Of a DNA stretch of 44,401 nt, positions 25,343 through 36,792 are shown piece by piece. Under the pieces are notes generated by a model. That model was not told the origin of the DNA, made no database searches, and saw only the letters and a program-made list of their open reading frames with translations. Source of the stretch: Verrucomicrobiota bacterium (GTDB lineage: Bacteria > Verrucomicrobiota > Verrucomicrobiia > Opitutales > Opitutaceae); contig JAQGON010000055.1 of the NCBI GenBank assembly GCA_028293565.1, forward strand, positions 1 through 44,401, written 5' to 3'. Position numbers and translations under genes: made by a program. Position 1 is the stretch's first letter, and each line of letters opens with the position of its first letter.

Positions 25343-28122
25343 CGCGCCGGCCCCTCCCAGGCGACGCTCGCTTCCGCGCCGTGATGGAAGAGCGAGGCGA
25401 ACTCGTCGACCTCCGCCGGAATCGTCTCGCTCGGCGGCCAGAATTTTCCCGCCGCGATCGCCTGCACCACGCCTTCGGCACAGCGCCAGGCCGATTCCGC
25501 ATGGGCCGCCGTGTAATCGTGCCAGAGCGAAAGACCGGTTTCGGTCGAAGCCTTCGGCAGATTGAAATACCCGGCGGTCACCCCTTGCGGGTAATCCGCC
25601 GCGAGTTTCCGCAGGTAAAGCGGCAGTTGCAGGTCGCTCCAGACCAAGGGCCCGCCTCCGTCCGGATAGCGGGAATACGGCGGGACCTGCTCCTCGCGCC
25701 GGAGGATCCGCAGGTGCGCATCGCCCGGCCGCGCCGGCTGGTCGGAGGTCTTGTAGTCGAGCACCCGCACCAGGCCCGTCACCTTGTGCCGGTCGATGCG
25801 GTCGATTTTTCCCGTGAGCCTCGTCTCCCCGATCTCGAGGGAAAGCGCGCGCTCGACATCGATGATCACCCAGCCCTCCGCGCGAATCTGCGCCTGGACC
25901 TCCGCCGCGCGGCCGAGCCGCTGCCTCGCCGATTCCAGCTGCACGAGCAGCGGAAGCGTCAGCTCGGCCCCGAGCGCGTCCGCCGCCCTCCGCGCGAGCG
26001 CCGCCAAAAGAAAATCGCGGATCACCGCCGGATCGGTGCAGTCGCGCAATGCCGGCTCGCGGCCCATTTCCTCCAGCGCGCCGTGACAGAGGGAGCCGAA
26101 ATCCAGGGCGTCGAGCTCGGCCTTCGCCGGGTCGACCGCGTCGAGCTTCAGCACCCGCGAAAGATAAAAGCGGAATGGGCATTGCAGCCACCTGCTCAGC
26201 GCGGTGACGGCGATGCGCTTCGGCGGGATCACCCGCGGCGGCGTGAGCTGCCATGCCCGCCGCCAGGCGGGGTTGGAACGCGCCGTCTCCGCCGGCCGAA
26301 AAAGAAAAGCCACCCGGTCCGGGAGCTCCTGGTCGGCGCAGCGGAAGAGCAGGCGCGAGGGCCGCAGCGGATCCCCGGCCACCGACGTCTTCCCGACCAG
26401 CAGGTCGAGTCTTCCGTTTCCCGCGCGGCATTTTGCCAGCGCCTGAAGAAGGTAGGCGTCGCGCGCCAGCCGCGCCGCGTTGGTTTTCAGACCCAGCGGC
26501 CCGCGAAGCGCCTCCGGCAGAAACGGATCGCCCACCACCGCGTCGGGGACCCGGCCATCGTTGCATCCTGCGACCACGAGATGCGGGGCGTCCTCCCACA
26601 AAAGCTCCAGCCATCCCTGCAACTCCACCGCCCCCGCCGTCTTCTCGTCGTAACGAACGCTCTCGCCGTAAAAACCGAGCGCGAGCTCCCACCATTCATC
26701 GTTCGCCACCTCGGAAAACTTTTCGGCGGCGGACGCGATTTCCCGCATGAGATCGGTCCACGTTTCCGCCGCCTCCGCCGCGAGGGCATCGGCCGGGACG
26801 TTGAGGTTGAACTGCTGCGTCCCGAAGATCGCCGCCAGCGCCGCCGACGCGCTTTCCGGAAAGCGCCCGGTGGTCAGCGTGGCGCGCAGCTCGGCCACCG
26901 CCGCGAGATCCAGCCGGTCGCCGCACTGCCGCCGCGCCTCGCGCAAATCCGGCGGGAGATGCCGGGCATGCAGCGCATCGAGCTCCGTCAGAAAACCCGC
27001 CGCCGAAAATCCCGCATCCTTCCGCCCGCGCAGAAATTCCAGGAAATCCGGGCAGCGCGCGAGCGTTTCGACCGACGCGAAGGAATCCTCCCGCGCAAGT
27101 CCCGCCAAGGCCGTCAGCAGCTGGAACAGCCGGTCGCCGCGGCGCGGGCGACCCTCGGGGTTGAAGGCGCGGATCCCGGCATGCGCGAGCACGTTTTCCA
27201 GCAACGGGAGCACTTCCGCGTCGGCCACCCCCACCCCGAGCAGGCCTTCCGGTTCCCCGTAACCGGCGGCGGCCGCGCCCACCTTCGCGGCCTGATCCTC
27301 GGGATCGGAACACAGCCGCACGCGACGCTCGAATTCCGGCAGATCGAGGACCCGGTCTTCCCAGACCGAGCCGAGCGGGCGGCCCCATTCGTCAAAGGTG
27401 CCGGCCTCGGATTCCGGGGCGAACACCGCGATGTCGACGGGCAGGTTTTCGGCGTGCCTCCCGAGAATCGTCACGGCCAGCGGTAGCGGGTCCGGTGTCC
27501 CCATCACGACAATCCTCCTGATTCCATCGGGAAGGGCCGGCGCCCTGGCCCGGTCGAGTTTCGCCGCCTGCGCATCCTTCCGTCCCAGCGCGGCCAGTTT
27601 TGCGGCATACCGCTCCTCCAGGACTCCCATTTGCTCCCAGCGCTCGCTCTCCGGAAAATTCTCGCCGACTTTTGCCGGCACGTCCGCGAGCTTCAGGCCC
27701 GCTTCCGCCAGCGTCGACTGCAGCCGCCCGAACTCCTGGGCGATCCGCCGGGCCCACGAAAAATTCCTCGCCGGCGGATCGACGGGGAAAACCGCGCGAA
27801 ACTCCTCCAGGTCCACCCTGCGAAAGAGGTCGATCCACGCGAGCTGCGACTCGAGTCGCGAGGCGATGCCGGCCGGCGGCGCCCCGGCCGACACGAGCGA
27901 CTCCGGCAGCATCACGCGCGGGGGAAAAACGGCGGCATCGCGCTTCGCCGCGAAGGCGGCCAGCGCCTCGCGCAGCCGGCGGCCCGCCTGGCGCGTCGGC
28001 ACGACGACCAGCACGTCGGCCAAATTCAGCGGGCCCTTTCCCGTCCAGGAACCCGCCAGGAATTCCACCGCCTGCGGAAGAAGGGGACGATCCCAGGGAA
28101 AAAAGTGACGCGTGTGGGCCAT
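25339..28122 (-). CDS. addB: AddB-type inactivated helicase with PD-(D/E)XK nuclease domain
   Basis: A 927-residue partner of AddA. The helicase-like part lacks a Walker A sequence (it begins FFPWDRPLLPQAVEFLAG, then VLVVVPTRQAGRRLREAL). The nuclease domain (~640-850) has SRWLQCPFRFYLSRVLKL, DFGSLCHGALEEM, LTGKIDRID and VRVLDYKTSDQP, giving the H...D...DxK active site, plus QLPLYLRKL. The Bacillus-type C-terminal cysteine trio for an iron-sulfur cluster is absent and only the QCPFRFY cysteine remains, as in alphaproteobacterial AddB. An in-frame GTG at 28161 is an alternative start. Order rpsT-addB-addA-bS22 on the minus strand suggests its promoter lies in 28123-28212. Confidence 0.87.
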   Translation of the reverse strand: MAHTRHFFPWDRPLLPQAVEFLAGSWTGKGPLNLADVLVVVPTRQAGRRLREALAAFAAKRDAAVFPPRVMLPESLVSAGAPPAGIASRLESQLAWIDLFRRVDLEEFRAVFPVDPPARNFSWARRIAQEFGRLQSTLAEAGLKLADVPAKVGENFPESERWEQMGVLEERYAAKLAALGRKDAQAAKLDRARAPALPDGIRRIVVMGTPDPLPLAVTILGRHAENLPVDIAVFAPESEAGTFDEWGRPLGSVWEDRVLDLPEFERRVRLCSDPEDQAAKVGAAAAGYGEPEGLLGVGVADAEVLPLLENVLAHAGIRAFNPEGRPRRGDRLFQLLTALAGLAREDSFASVETLARCPDFLEFLRGRKDAGFSAAGFLTELDALHARHLPPDLREARRQCGDRLDLAAVAELRATLTTGRFPESASAALAAIFGTQQFNLNVPADALAAEAAETWTDLMREIASAAEKFSEVANDEWWELALGFYGESVRYDEKTAGAVELQGWLELLWEDAPHLVVAGCNDGRVPDAVVGDPFLPEALRGPLGLKTNAARLARDAYLLQALAKCRAGNGRLDLLVGKTSVAGDPLRPSRLLFRCADQELPDRVAFLFRPAETARSNPAWRRAWQLTPPRVIPPKRIAVTALSRWLQCPFRFYLSRVLKLDAVDPAKAELDALDFGSLCHGALEEMGREPALRDCTDPAVIRDFLLAALARRAADALGAELTLPLLVQLESARQRLGRAAEVQAQIRAEGWVIIDVERALSLEIGETRLTGKIDRIDRHKVTGLVRVLDYKTSDQPARPGDAHLRILRREEQVPPYSRYPDGGGPLVWSDLQLPLYLRKLAADYPQGVTAGYFNLPKASTETGLSLWHDYTAAHAESAWRCAEGVVQAIAAGKFWPPSETIPAEVDEFASLFHHGAEASVAWEGPAR

Positions 28123-28212
28123 GAGTGCCGCGGAGGGAACGGATGAACAGCGATGCGTCACCGAACCTCAAATCCTATCGCGGTGCAGGCGGCGGCAAAG
28201 GCGTCCGTGGCT

Positions 28213-28249
28213 GGAAAAACAAAACCCCGCGGCCAGCGGCGCGCGGGGT
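28213..28249 (-). terminator. Intrinsic terminator after rpsT
   Basis: On the minus strand ACCCCGCG (28249-28242) pairs with CGCGGGGT (28231-28224), then TTTTGTTTTT follows. It begins 25 bases after the rpsT stop codon and separates rpsT from addB. Confidence 0.85.
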
Positions 28250-28273
28250 GGAAAAGGAGAAGTCCGGGGTGGA

Positions 28274-28534
28274 TTACTTCGCGAAAACGTACTTCGCCGT
28301 GTGCGCCTTGGCGCGCGAAGCGGCGTTGCGGTGAACCACACCCGACTTGACGGCCTTGTCCATGGCCGAAGCGTAGGCGTTGGCCGCCACCTTCGTCGCT
28401 GCGGCTTCGCCGGCCTTGATGGCGGCGTCGAGCTTCTTGTGCAGCGTCTTGAGGCGGGTCTTGACGGCTTGGTTGCGGACGGTAAAGCGGGCGGATTTGC
28501 GCGCGGCTTTGATGGCGGATTTCGTGTTGGCCAT
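28274..28534 (-). CDS. rpsT: Small ribosomal subunit protein bS20
   Basis: An 86-residue, lysine/alanine-rich protein of normal bS20 length. MANTKSAIKAARKSAR at the start, RNQAVKTRLKTLHKKL, and KSGVVHRNAASRAKAHTAKY at the end are family hallmarks. bS20 binds 16S rRNA early in small-subunit assembly. ATG at 28534 is chosen because the conserved sequence starts there; an upstream open extension shows no similarity. It has its own terminator and lies 151 bp after the RNase P RNA gene in the same direction. Confidence 0.97.
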   Translation of the reverse strand: MANTKSAIKAARKSARFTVRNQAVKTRLKTLHKKLDAAIKAGEAAATKVAANAYASAMDKAVKSGVVHRNAASRAKAHTAKYVFAK

Positions 28535-28558
28535 GGATGTTGGGAGATTTGAGCCGGA

Positions 28559-28588
28559 CAGAAACCCAAACGCGACCCGGAGAGTCAA
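28559..28588 (-). promoter_or_regulatory. Possible rpsT promoter
   Basis: On the minus strand TTGACT (28588-28583) matches five of six bases of a -35 box. A weak -10 (TTTCTG, 28564-28559) follows after 18 bp. It lies about 25 bases upstream of the rpsT ATG. Confidence 0.35.
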
Positions 28589-28685
28589 GGGCAATTGCCG
28601 CGAAGGCTTCGATCCGGGCATAAGACCCGCGAGACCGCTTGGATCCACCGGTCGCGCCGGACCCATTCCGGCGTCGCGGAAAAAA

Positions 28686-29159
28686 TTAGCTTTGGGGCCG
28701 ATAAGCCGGATTCTGTTCCCCCCGAACAAGTCGGGGTTCGGTCGCTATTTCTCTCAAGGCCGTCGTTAAACGGACCTGGCCTGCCCCACCCGCTTGCGCG
28801 GGCGAGGCGGGCTGCGGCATACCCGCGGCTATCGGACGGGCCGCCCAGCCGCCTATTTTGCCTTGCACCAGACGGGGTTTTTCGTGCCGTCCCGCTCGCG
28901 CGGAAACGCGGTGGGCTCTTACCCCACCTTTTCACCCTTGCCGTCGTTCCGCCGGCTTTCGCCGGAAGGACGATGGCGGTTTGTTTTCTGTGACACTTTC
29001 CATCGCCGCGCCTTGAAACGCGACGCCTGCGCTCGCCTTGCAGCTGGCGCAGCGTCCTGCCCTGTGGTGTCCGGACTTTCCTCTCCGAATTATCGGGCGC
29101 GGCGTTACCCGCGCCTTGGGATCAAAGAACTCGGAGCAACGACCTGGCCCCAAAGCTAA
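28686..29159 (-). ncRNA. rnpB: RNase P RNA (bacterial type A-like)
   Basis: On the minus strand the 5' part contains GAGGAAAGTCCGGACACCA followed by CAGGGCAGG, and the middle contains GGCAAGGGTGAAAAGGTGG followed by GGTAAGAGCCCACCGCG. The 3' end contains ACAGAATCCGGCTTATCGG. These are the universal P4/CR-I, CR-II/III and CR-V blocks of RNase P RNA, which cleaves tRNA 5' leaders. The terminal 14 bases at each end (TTAGCTTTGGGGCC and GGCCCCAAAGCTAA) are perfectly complementary and form helix P1. A T-run follows immediately, so P1 may double as the terminator stem. About 474 nt, longer than the 377 nt of E. coli. No protein should be called here. Confidence 0.95.
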
Positions 29160-29167
29160 GGAGCCAG

Positions 29168-29195
29168 CTTAAAAAAATCGCGCGAGCGAACGCAA
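29168..29195 (-). promoter_or_regulatory. Candidate rnpB promoter
   Basis: On the minus strand TTGCGT (29195-29190) and TTTAAG (29173-29168) are separated by 16 bp. The predicted transcription start would fall about 8 bases further, at the first base of helix P1 (29159-29160). Box matches are modest but the position is right. Confidence 0.4.
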
Positions 29196-29305
29196 GTGTC
29201 CTGTCCCGGACCCGACCAAAACCCGCCCGGCTTTCCGTCATCCCGAATTCAGCAGGGCGCGAGCCTTGACCCACCCCGCGCGCGGCTTGAAACTCCCGCC
29301 GTCCA

Positions 29306-30382
29306 ATGACCGCCAAACCCCCGCCGCCATCCCGCGCCACCCCGTGGCTGATGTCGCGGCTGGCGAATATTCCCCTGCACGGATCCGGCTGGTCGATCGG
29401 AATTATCGCGGTGCTCATCGCCATCGTTGGATGGATCGACTATTCGACGGGTCCCCGCCTGTCGCTCGAGCTGTTCTACCTGATCCCGATTTCGCTCAGC
29501 GTCGCCTGGTTCGGCTCCAGAGTCGGATGCCTGATCGCGCTCGTCAGCATCCTGACCCGCGTCGGCGGCGACCTCGCTTCGGGCGCCTATAACTATCCCC
29601 GGACCGCATCCTGGAACCGGTTCGCCGACCTCCTGAGTTATTTCGCGATCGTCTGGGTGCTCGACGCGCTGATCACCCTCCAGCGGCAGCTCGAACAGCG
29701 CGTGAAGGACCGCACCGCCGAACTGCTCAATGCCGCCGCGCACCGCCGCCAGCTCGAGCACGAGCTCCTCGTCATCGGGTCGCGGGAGCGCAATGTTTTC
29801 GGGCAGGAACTGCACGACGACATCTGCCAGCACCTCGTCGGCACCGCCTTGGCCGCGAAGGTCCTCACCCAGCACCTCCAGGCGAGCGGCGCAGCCATGG
29901 CGTCGCAGGGCCAGGCCATCGTCGACCTGATCGAGCAAGGCGCCGAAAAAACCCGCAAGCTCGCGCGCGGGCTTCTTCTCTCGGCCATCGAGCCAAACAA
30001 GCTCGCGGATAGCCTCGGCGAATTTGCCCACGAGTGCAGCAGCGCCGCCCTTCCCTGCCGCTTTCGCCACGAGGGAGCGGTCCTCGTCTCCGACGCCGGC
30101 ATCGCGGCGCAACTGTTCCGCATTGCGCAGGAAGCCGTGCGCAACGCCCTCAAACACGCCGGAGCCCGCCGGATCGAGATCGCGCTGGTCGGCACCGGCG
30201 ACGCGATCACGCTCGTCGTCGACGACGACGGACACGGCCTTCCGCCCGATGACCAACGCGGACACGGGATGGGCCTCCGCATCATGTCGCACCGCGCGGC
30301 GCTGATGGACGGCGTGCTTACGATCACCTCGGACAACGGACGCGGCACGCGGGTCGCCTGCCGGCTGGCGCGCGGCCCATGA
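29306..30382 (+). CDS. Membrane sensor histidine kinase, HPK7/NarX-UhpB-like
   Basis: A 358-residue sensor kinase. Four hydrophobic segments at ~29-45, 52-68, 72-88 and 105-125 form the input module, with very short loops and no periplasmic domain, so it probably senses within the membrane. A linker helix (~125-160) leads to the dimerisation/phosphoacceptor segment RERNVFGQELHDDICQHLVG with His170. The HATPase domain has AQEAVRNALKHA (Asn280), VVDDDGHGLPP and GHGMGLRIM. The histidine context is that of HisKA_3 kinases, which pair with NarL-type regulators. The next gene is such a regulator, overlapping by ATGA. Confidence 0.92.
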   Translation: MTAKPPPPSRATPWLMSRLANIPLHGSGWSIGIIAVLIAIVGWIDYSTGPRLSLELFYLIPISLSVAWFGSRVGCLIALVSILTRVGGDLASGAYNYPRTASWNRFADLLSYFAIVWVLDALITLQRQLEQRVKDRTAELLNAAAHRRQLEHELLVIGSRERNVFGQELHDDICQHLVGTALAAKVLTQHLQASGAAMASQGQAIVDLIEQGAEKTRKLARGLLLSAIEPNKLADSLGEFAHECSSAALPCRFRHEGAVLVSDAGIAAQLFRIAQEAVRNALKHAGARRIEIALVGTGDAITLVVDDDGHGLPPDDQRGHGMGLRIMSHRAALMDGVLTITSDNGRGTRVACRLARGP

Positions 30383-31047
30383 ATCCGAAGGCGATCACCG
30401 TCTTCATCGTCGACGACCATCCGCTGGTGCGCGAGTGGCTCGCGAATCTGCTCCGGCTCGAGCCGGACATCGAGGTCACCGGCGCCGCCGAGGAACCCGC
30501 GACGGCGCTGAGCGCGATGATCGCGCGTCCGCCCAACGTCGCCGTGGTCGACCTTTCGCTCAAACGCGGCTCCGGCCTCTCCCTGATCAAGGATCTCCAG
30601 GCCAGCCTGCCCTCCGTCCGGATCGTGGTGCTTTCGATGCACGAGGAGGTGAGCGACGTCGAACGCTCGCTCCGCGCCGGCGCGCTCGGCTATGTGATGA
30701 AGCGCGAATCCACCGGGCAGATCGTGACGGCCATCCGGCACGTCCACGCCGGCCGCGTGTATGCGGACCAGAACGTCCTCGCCCAGCTGGCGGGACGGAT
30801 GATCGGCCGGCTGACGGACGCTTCGACCGACGTGGCGGAATCGCTGAGCGACCGCGAACTCGACGTGTTTCGCCGGCTCGGGCAGGGACAGGCGACGCGC
30901 CTCATCGCGGAAGATCTCGGGGTCAGCCAGAAGACCGTCCAGGCCTACTGCGCGCGGATCAAGGCCAAGCTCGCGCTACCCGACGGAGCCCAGCTGGTGC
31001 GGGAGGCCGTGCGCTGGGTCGAGCAGCAGCGCGCCGGCGGGACGTAG
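30379..31047 (+). CDS. NarL/LuxR-family response regulator
   Basis: A 222-residue regulator. The receiver domain (~6-125) has the acidic pair in FIVDDHPLVREW, phosphoacceptor Asp58 in VAVVDLSLKRG, and Lys108 in LGYVMKRES. The C-terminal LuxR-type helix-turn-helix (~150-210) reads LSDRELDVFRRLGQGQATRLIAEDLGVS (broken here into two parts: LSDRELDVFRRLGQGQ and ATRLIAEDLGVSQKTVQAY). It is the partner of the upstream kinase. Targets cannot be inferred. Confidence 0.94.
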   Translation: MNPKAITVFIVDDHPLVREWLANLLRLEPDIEVTGAAEEPATALSAMIARPPNVAVVDLSLKRGSGLSLIKDLQASLPSVRIVVLSMHEEVSDVERSLRAGALGYVMKRESTGQIVTAIRHVHAGRVYADQNVLAQLAGRMIGRLTDASTDVAESLSDRELDVFRRLGQGQATRLIAEDLGVSQKTVQAYCARIKAKLALPDGAQLVREAVRWVEQQRAGGT

Positions 31048-31116
31048 GACTTCGCCTGACGGATTTTCTCAATCGCACCGGACAGACTTCATCAGCTCCG
31101 ACGGCTATGATGGCGC

Positions 31117-32175
31117 ATGTCGTTCAATGTGTCCGCCCGCGCCGCCGCCTGGCGCGGGTTGTCGCCCTGGGTCGCTGCGGGTAATCTTCTGGCCATCGGC
31201 TCCGTCATTCGGTTTCGCACGCCCCTCAAGTTCTTCGTGCGCTCGCTGGGCCAGCCGCGGCTGACCCACGCGTGGCTGGCGCGAATCGTGCAGCCGGATC
31301 TCGCGCCCCTCTGGGCCGCGCATCCGCGCCTCGCGACAAAGCTGCAGCGTCCCTACGTGAGTTCCGCGTGGTCGAAGCTCGAGCGGTTCGGCGCCCTGAT
31401 CGGACATTACGACGCGCTCCCGCGCTTTTTCCGCGCGGCGGTGCGCCAGGCGATCTATCGCGAGGGAGTCGTGCTCTTTCATTTGATGAATGAGTCCTCG
31501 GGCCGGCGGCTCGAGGTGTCGCTGGTCTACCGGGATCAGTTCGAGAAGGAGGGCGAGCTCACCCTTCTCCTCCGCGATGTCGCGGCCGGCGTGGATCTCG
31601 CCGGGATCACGTTCTGCGTCGCCTGCAACGCCGGCCAGCGGGTGCTCATCGTCGGGGGTCTTCAGGCCAGCCCCCATCCGCAAATGCGCGAACTGATCCA
31701 CGACGTCGCGAAGGAATGTCATGGCCTTCGTCCAAAGGCCTTCGCCCTCTGGTGCCTACAGCAGCTGGCGTCGGTCTGGAAGGTGGCTCAGATCCAGGCG
31801 GTCGACGATGCGCAGCATATCTATCGCGACCGACACAAGCGCCGCGAGATTGCGGCGTCGTACAATGAATTCTGGAGCGAAAGCGATGGCCGGCGCATTC
31901 CGGGCGGCGCCTGGGAACTGCCGCTCGTCCCCCGGCTGCGAGCGCGAGCGGAGCTGAAGCCGAATCGCCGCAAGGCCTACGAGCGCCGGTATGCGATGCT
32001 CGACGCCATCCGGCCTGGGCTGCTCGACATCGTCAGATCGCTCGCGCCCGATGCGCGTCATGGAGAAATCCCCGGTCACGAACCTCCGGCGATCATCCTG
32101 AAACGCCGGGAGCCGTCGGCTCCTGCCAAAGCCGCGGTCGACGAATGCGCGGCGGAACCGTCTGGAGCATTTTGA
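31117..32175 (+). CDS. VirK/YbjX family protein (DUF535)
   Basis: A 352-residue protein resembling VirK/YbjX. Family-like segments are LERFGALIGHYDAL, LEVSLVYRDQFEKEGELTLLL, VLIVGGLQASPHPQMRELIHDVAKECHGLRPK, split by family logic into IVGGLQ and HGLRPK, and IQAVDDAQHIYR. In enterobacteria this family affects resistance to antimicrobial peptides and, in Shigella, virulence-factor localisation; the biochemistry is not settled. No signal peptide or clear membrane span is seen. It starts 69 bp after the response regulator, so it may be cotranscribed with or controlled by that system. The C-terminal ~35 residues are low-complexity. Confidence 0.8.
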   Translation: MSFNVSARAAAWRGLSPWVAAGNLLAIGSVIRFRTPLKFFVRSLGQPRLTHAWLARIVQPDLAPLWAAHPRLATKLQRPYVSSAWSKLERFGALIGHYDALPRFFRAAVRQAIYREGVVLFHLMNESSGRRLEVSLVYRDQFEKEGELTLLLRDVAAGVDLAGITFCVACNAGQRVLIVGGLQASPHPQMRELIHDVAKECHGLRPKAFALWCLQQLASVWKVAQIQAVDDAQHIYRDRHKRREIAASYNEFWSESDGRRIPGGAWELPLVPRLRARAELKPNRRKAYERRYAMLDAIRPGLLDIVRSLAPDARHGEIPGHEPPAIILKRREPSAPAKAAVDECAAEPSGAF

Positions 32176-32306
32176 ATAAATCCGCAGCCATCCTTCTGGA
32201 CCAGCATCGTCAGCAGGAATTCCAGCACGGAGGTTGGCCGCAAAGAGTCTTGGGGCGGCGGAGCCGCAGCCAAACATTCGGCCGTTGACCACGTATCCAC
32301 GGATCG

Positions 32307-32322
32307 CACGGATCGATCCGTG
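32307..32322. repeat. Perfect 16-bp palindrome between convergent genes
   Basis: CACGGATCGATCCGTG is its own reverse complement, preceded by a partial direct copy (CCACGGATCGCACGGATC). It lies in the 167-bp gap between the convergent DUF535 and zinc-ribbon genes, with nothing else recognisable there. It may be the core of a terminator or a short dispersed repeat. Confidence 0.6.
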
Positions 32323-32342
32323 ATTCGCCGATCGAAAAGGCT

Positions 32343-33056
32343 CTAGCTCTCCCAATAAACCAGGCGCCCGCACTGGTCGCACGCCGCCAGCTTGCCATCG
32401 CTGCCTTTTCCCCGCGCGGCCGATTCGACCTCGTTGGAAACCTTCAGGTGGCAGCCCCCGCATTTGCCGCCGCGGATCGCCACCACGGCTGGCAGTCCCT
32501 TCGTCACGATGCGGTCGTAAAGCTTGAGCTCCGGCTCGCCCAGCGGGCTGCGCGCCGCAGCCACTTCGCCCTGCATCACCTGAAGCTCGGCGGCCAGCGA
32601 CCCCGCGCGCTCGCGGAGAGTCCGGATCCGGGCCTCGTGCCCGGCGATGTTCGCCTTCAACTCGGCTTCGGCCGCGGCAAACCGCTTTCTCGCCTCGTCG
32701 ATCCCGTACATCACCTCCAGTTCCTGCTCCTCGAATCCGCCGATGATCCCGGTCACCGTCTCGATTTCGTGGCCCAGCGCCTGGTATTCGTCGTTCTTGC
32801 GGACCTGCGACTGCTGCGTGCGGTATTTGGCCAGCTTGCCCTCTGCCGAGCCGATTTCCGTTTCCAAGAGCTTTTTCTTGGTCTCCAGCTCCCTCAATTC
32901 CTGCTTCGACGTCTCGATTGCCGCCTTTTCGGCCGCGATCCGCTGCTCCACGGCGGCGATATCCCGGGGAACCGCCTTCACCTGGGCCTCCAAACCGAGT
33001 CTTTTTCCGTCGCGATCCTGTAAAATCAGCAGCTTTTCTAGCACGGGAGCGAGCAT
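32343..33056 (-). CDS. Coiled-coil protein with C-terminal C4 zinc ribbon (DUF164/CdsZ-like)
   Basis: A 237-residue protein. Residues ~1-180 are almost all charged heptad-like helix (AAVEQRIAAEKAAIETSKQE, KLAKYRTQQSQVRKNDEYQA, each part of a long coiled coil). The last ~45 residues hold a zinc ribbon with GGKCGGCHLKV and ACDQCGRLVYW (CxxC...CxxC). This is the DUF164/CT398 (CdsZ) architecture, widely conserved in PVC and other bacteria and linked to sigma-54 and secretion components in Chlamydia. The KNDEYQAL segment is a recurring mark of the family. The ATG at 33056 begins MLAPVLEKLL; an in-frame extension further upstream has no family similarity. It is divergent from gyrB. Confidence 0.88.
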   Translation of the reverse strand: MLAPVLEKLLILQDRDGKRLGLEAQVKAVPRDIAAVEQRIAAEKAAIETSKQELRELETKKKLLETEIGSAEGKLAKYRTQQSQVRKNDEYQALGHEIETVTGIIGGFEEQELEVMYGIDEARKRFAAAEAELKANIAGHEARIRTLRERAGSLAAELQVMQGEVAAARSPLGEPELKLYDRIVTKGLPAVVAIRGGKCGGCHLKVSNEVESAARGKGSDGKLAACDQCGRLVYWES

Positions 33057-33111
33057 GACCGGGCACTTTGCCCCTACCCCCACCCCGGTCAATTTAAACT
33101 CTCGCTTATAG

Positions 33112-35775
<2,664 letters not shown>

Positions 35776-35825
35776 ACGGCTCCCGGCCTGACGAAGCAAA
35801 TTTCGGGCAAGGATTTCGCCCACCG

Positions 35826-36659
35826 ATGCCTCCGGCAATTCTCACCTCCGATCTCCGCGCCCGCGTCGAAAATTTCGACGCGTGGTATCACGAGATCGAT
35901 TTCGGGAACGGGGTGCGCTCGCAGCCGAAGCACCCGCACCACGACATCTGGAAGGCGATCGACCAGTTCCTCGCTCCGCTCGATTTTCGAGGCAAGACCG
36001 TGCTCGATGTGGGCTGCTGGGACGGCGCCTGGAGCTTTCTGGCCGAGCGTCGCGGGGCGGCATCCGTGCTCGCGACGGACGACAACTCCCAGCATTGGAC
36101 CCGCGTTCCCGCCGGGATCGGCACGAACGAGTCACCCGAGCCCGGCCCGGGTTTTCAACTCGCCCGCGAAGCGCTGGGTTCCCGCGTCGCCTATCGCGGC
36201 GACGTCAGCGCCTACCATCTCGACCGCCTCGGCGAACGGTTCGACGTCGTCCTCTTCCTCGGCGTCTTTTATCATCTCACCCACCTCATGTCCGCCCTGA
36301 CCCAGCTGCGGCATGCGGTGAAGCCCGGCGGCGTCGTGATCCTCGAGGGCGCGGCGATCAACGACCACAAGAAGTCCTCGATGGATTTTCTCTACGGCCC
36401 CGAGGACGGCTTTGGCGGCACCCTCGAGCCCGAGCGGGCCGACCCGAGCAACTGGTCGATCCCCACCATCCGCTGCCTCCACGACATGCTCAACGCCTGC
36501 TATTTCGACGTGAAGCGCCTCGAGTTCCAGCCGCAGGAATACATCCGCGGACGCGTGCTGATGGAAGCGCGGCCCGTGGTTTTTTCCAACCCCCAGCACA
36601 TCTACCGCCCGCCCTTCGGCCTCGACCGCTACGACACGCGTTTCGCCACCCATGCCTGA
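35826..36659 (+). CDS. Class I SAM-dependent methyltransferase, CmoB-like (DUF1698)
   Basis: A 277-residue methyltransferase. [20 protein letters not shown] (~57-76) is the SAM-binding loop, followed by [34 protein letters not shown] and [10 protein letters not shown] match the catalytic half of CmoB-like enzymes. CmoB itself carboxymethylates tRNA uridine 34, but the carboxy-SAM-binding residues cannot be confirmed here, so the substrate remains open (tRNA, glycan or lipid). Start ATG 35826 is supported by AAGGA at 35809-35813. It lies between gyrB (50 bp) and gyrA (133 bp) in the same direction. Confidence 0.85.
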   Translation: MPPAILTSDLRARVENFDAWYHEIDFGNGVRSQPKHPHHDIWKAIDQFLAPLDFRGKTVLDVGCWDGAWSFLAERRGAASVLATDDNSQHWTRVPAGIGTNESPEPGPGFQLAREALGSRVAYRGDVSAYHLDRLGERFDVVLFLGVFYHLTHLMSALTQLRHAVKPGGVVILEGAAINDHKKSSMDFLYGPEDGFGGTLEPERADPSNWSIPTIRCLHDMLNACYFDVKRLEFQPQEYIRGRVLMEARPVVFSNPQHIYRPPFGLDRYDTRFATHA

Positions 36660-36792
36660 CCCTCTCAAAACGCAGGATCGCGAGCAGGCGACTCAACGTC
36701 GGCAAACCCTCCCGTTCCGACCCACCTGTTTTTTAAAAAGCGCCAAGACGCCACGACTCCAAAGCGAGTCCGATTCGCAGCGATAAAAGTTC

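Noticed and set aside
25343-26695. N-terminal extension of AddA by ~450 codons
   Set aside because: The extension runs through addB in another frame, is Gly/Arg/Ala-rich without motifs, and the helicase motif I begins a few residues after the ATG that overlaps the addB stop.
28794-29159. Protein-coding frames within the RNase P RNA gene
   Set aside because: The conserved RNase P RNA blocks and the complementary ends explain this region; the frames have no protein similarity.
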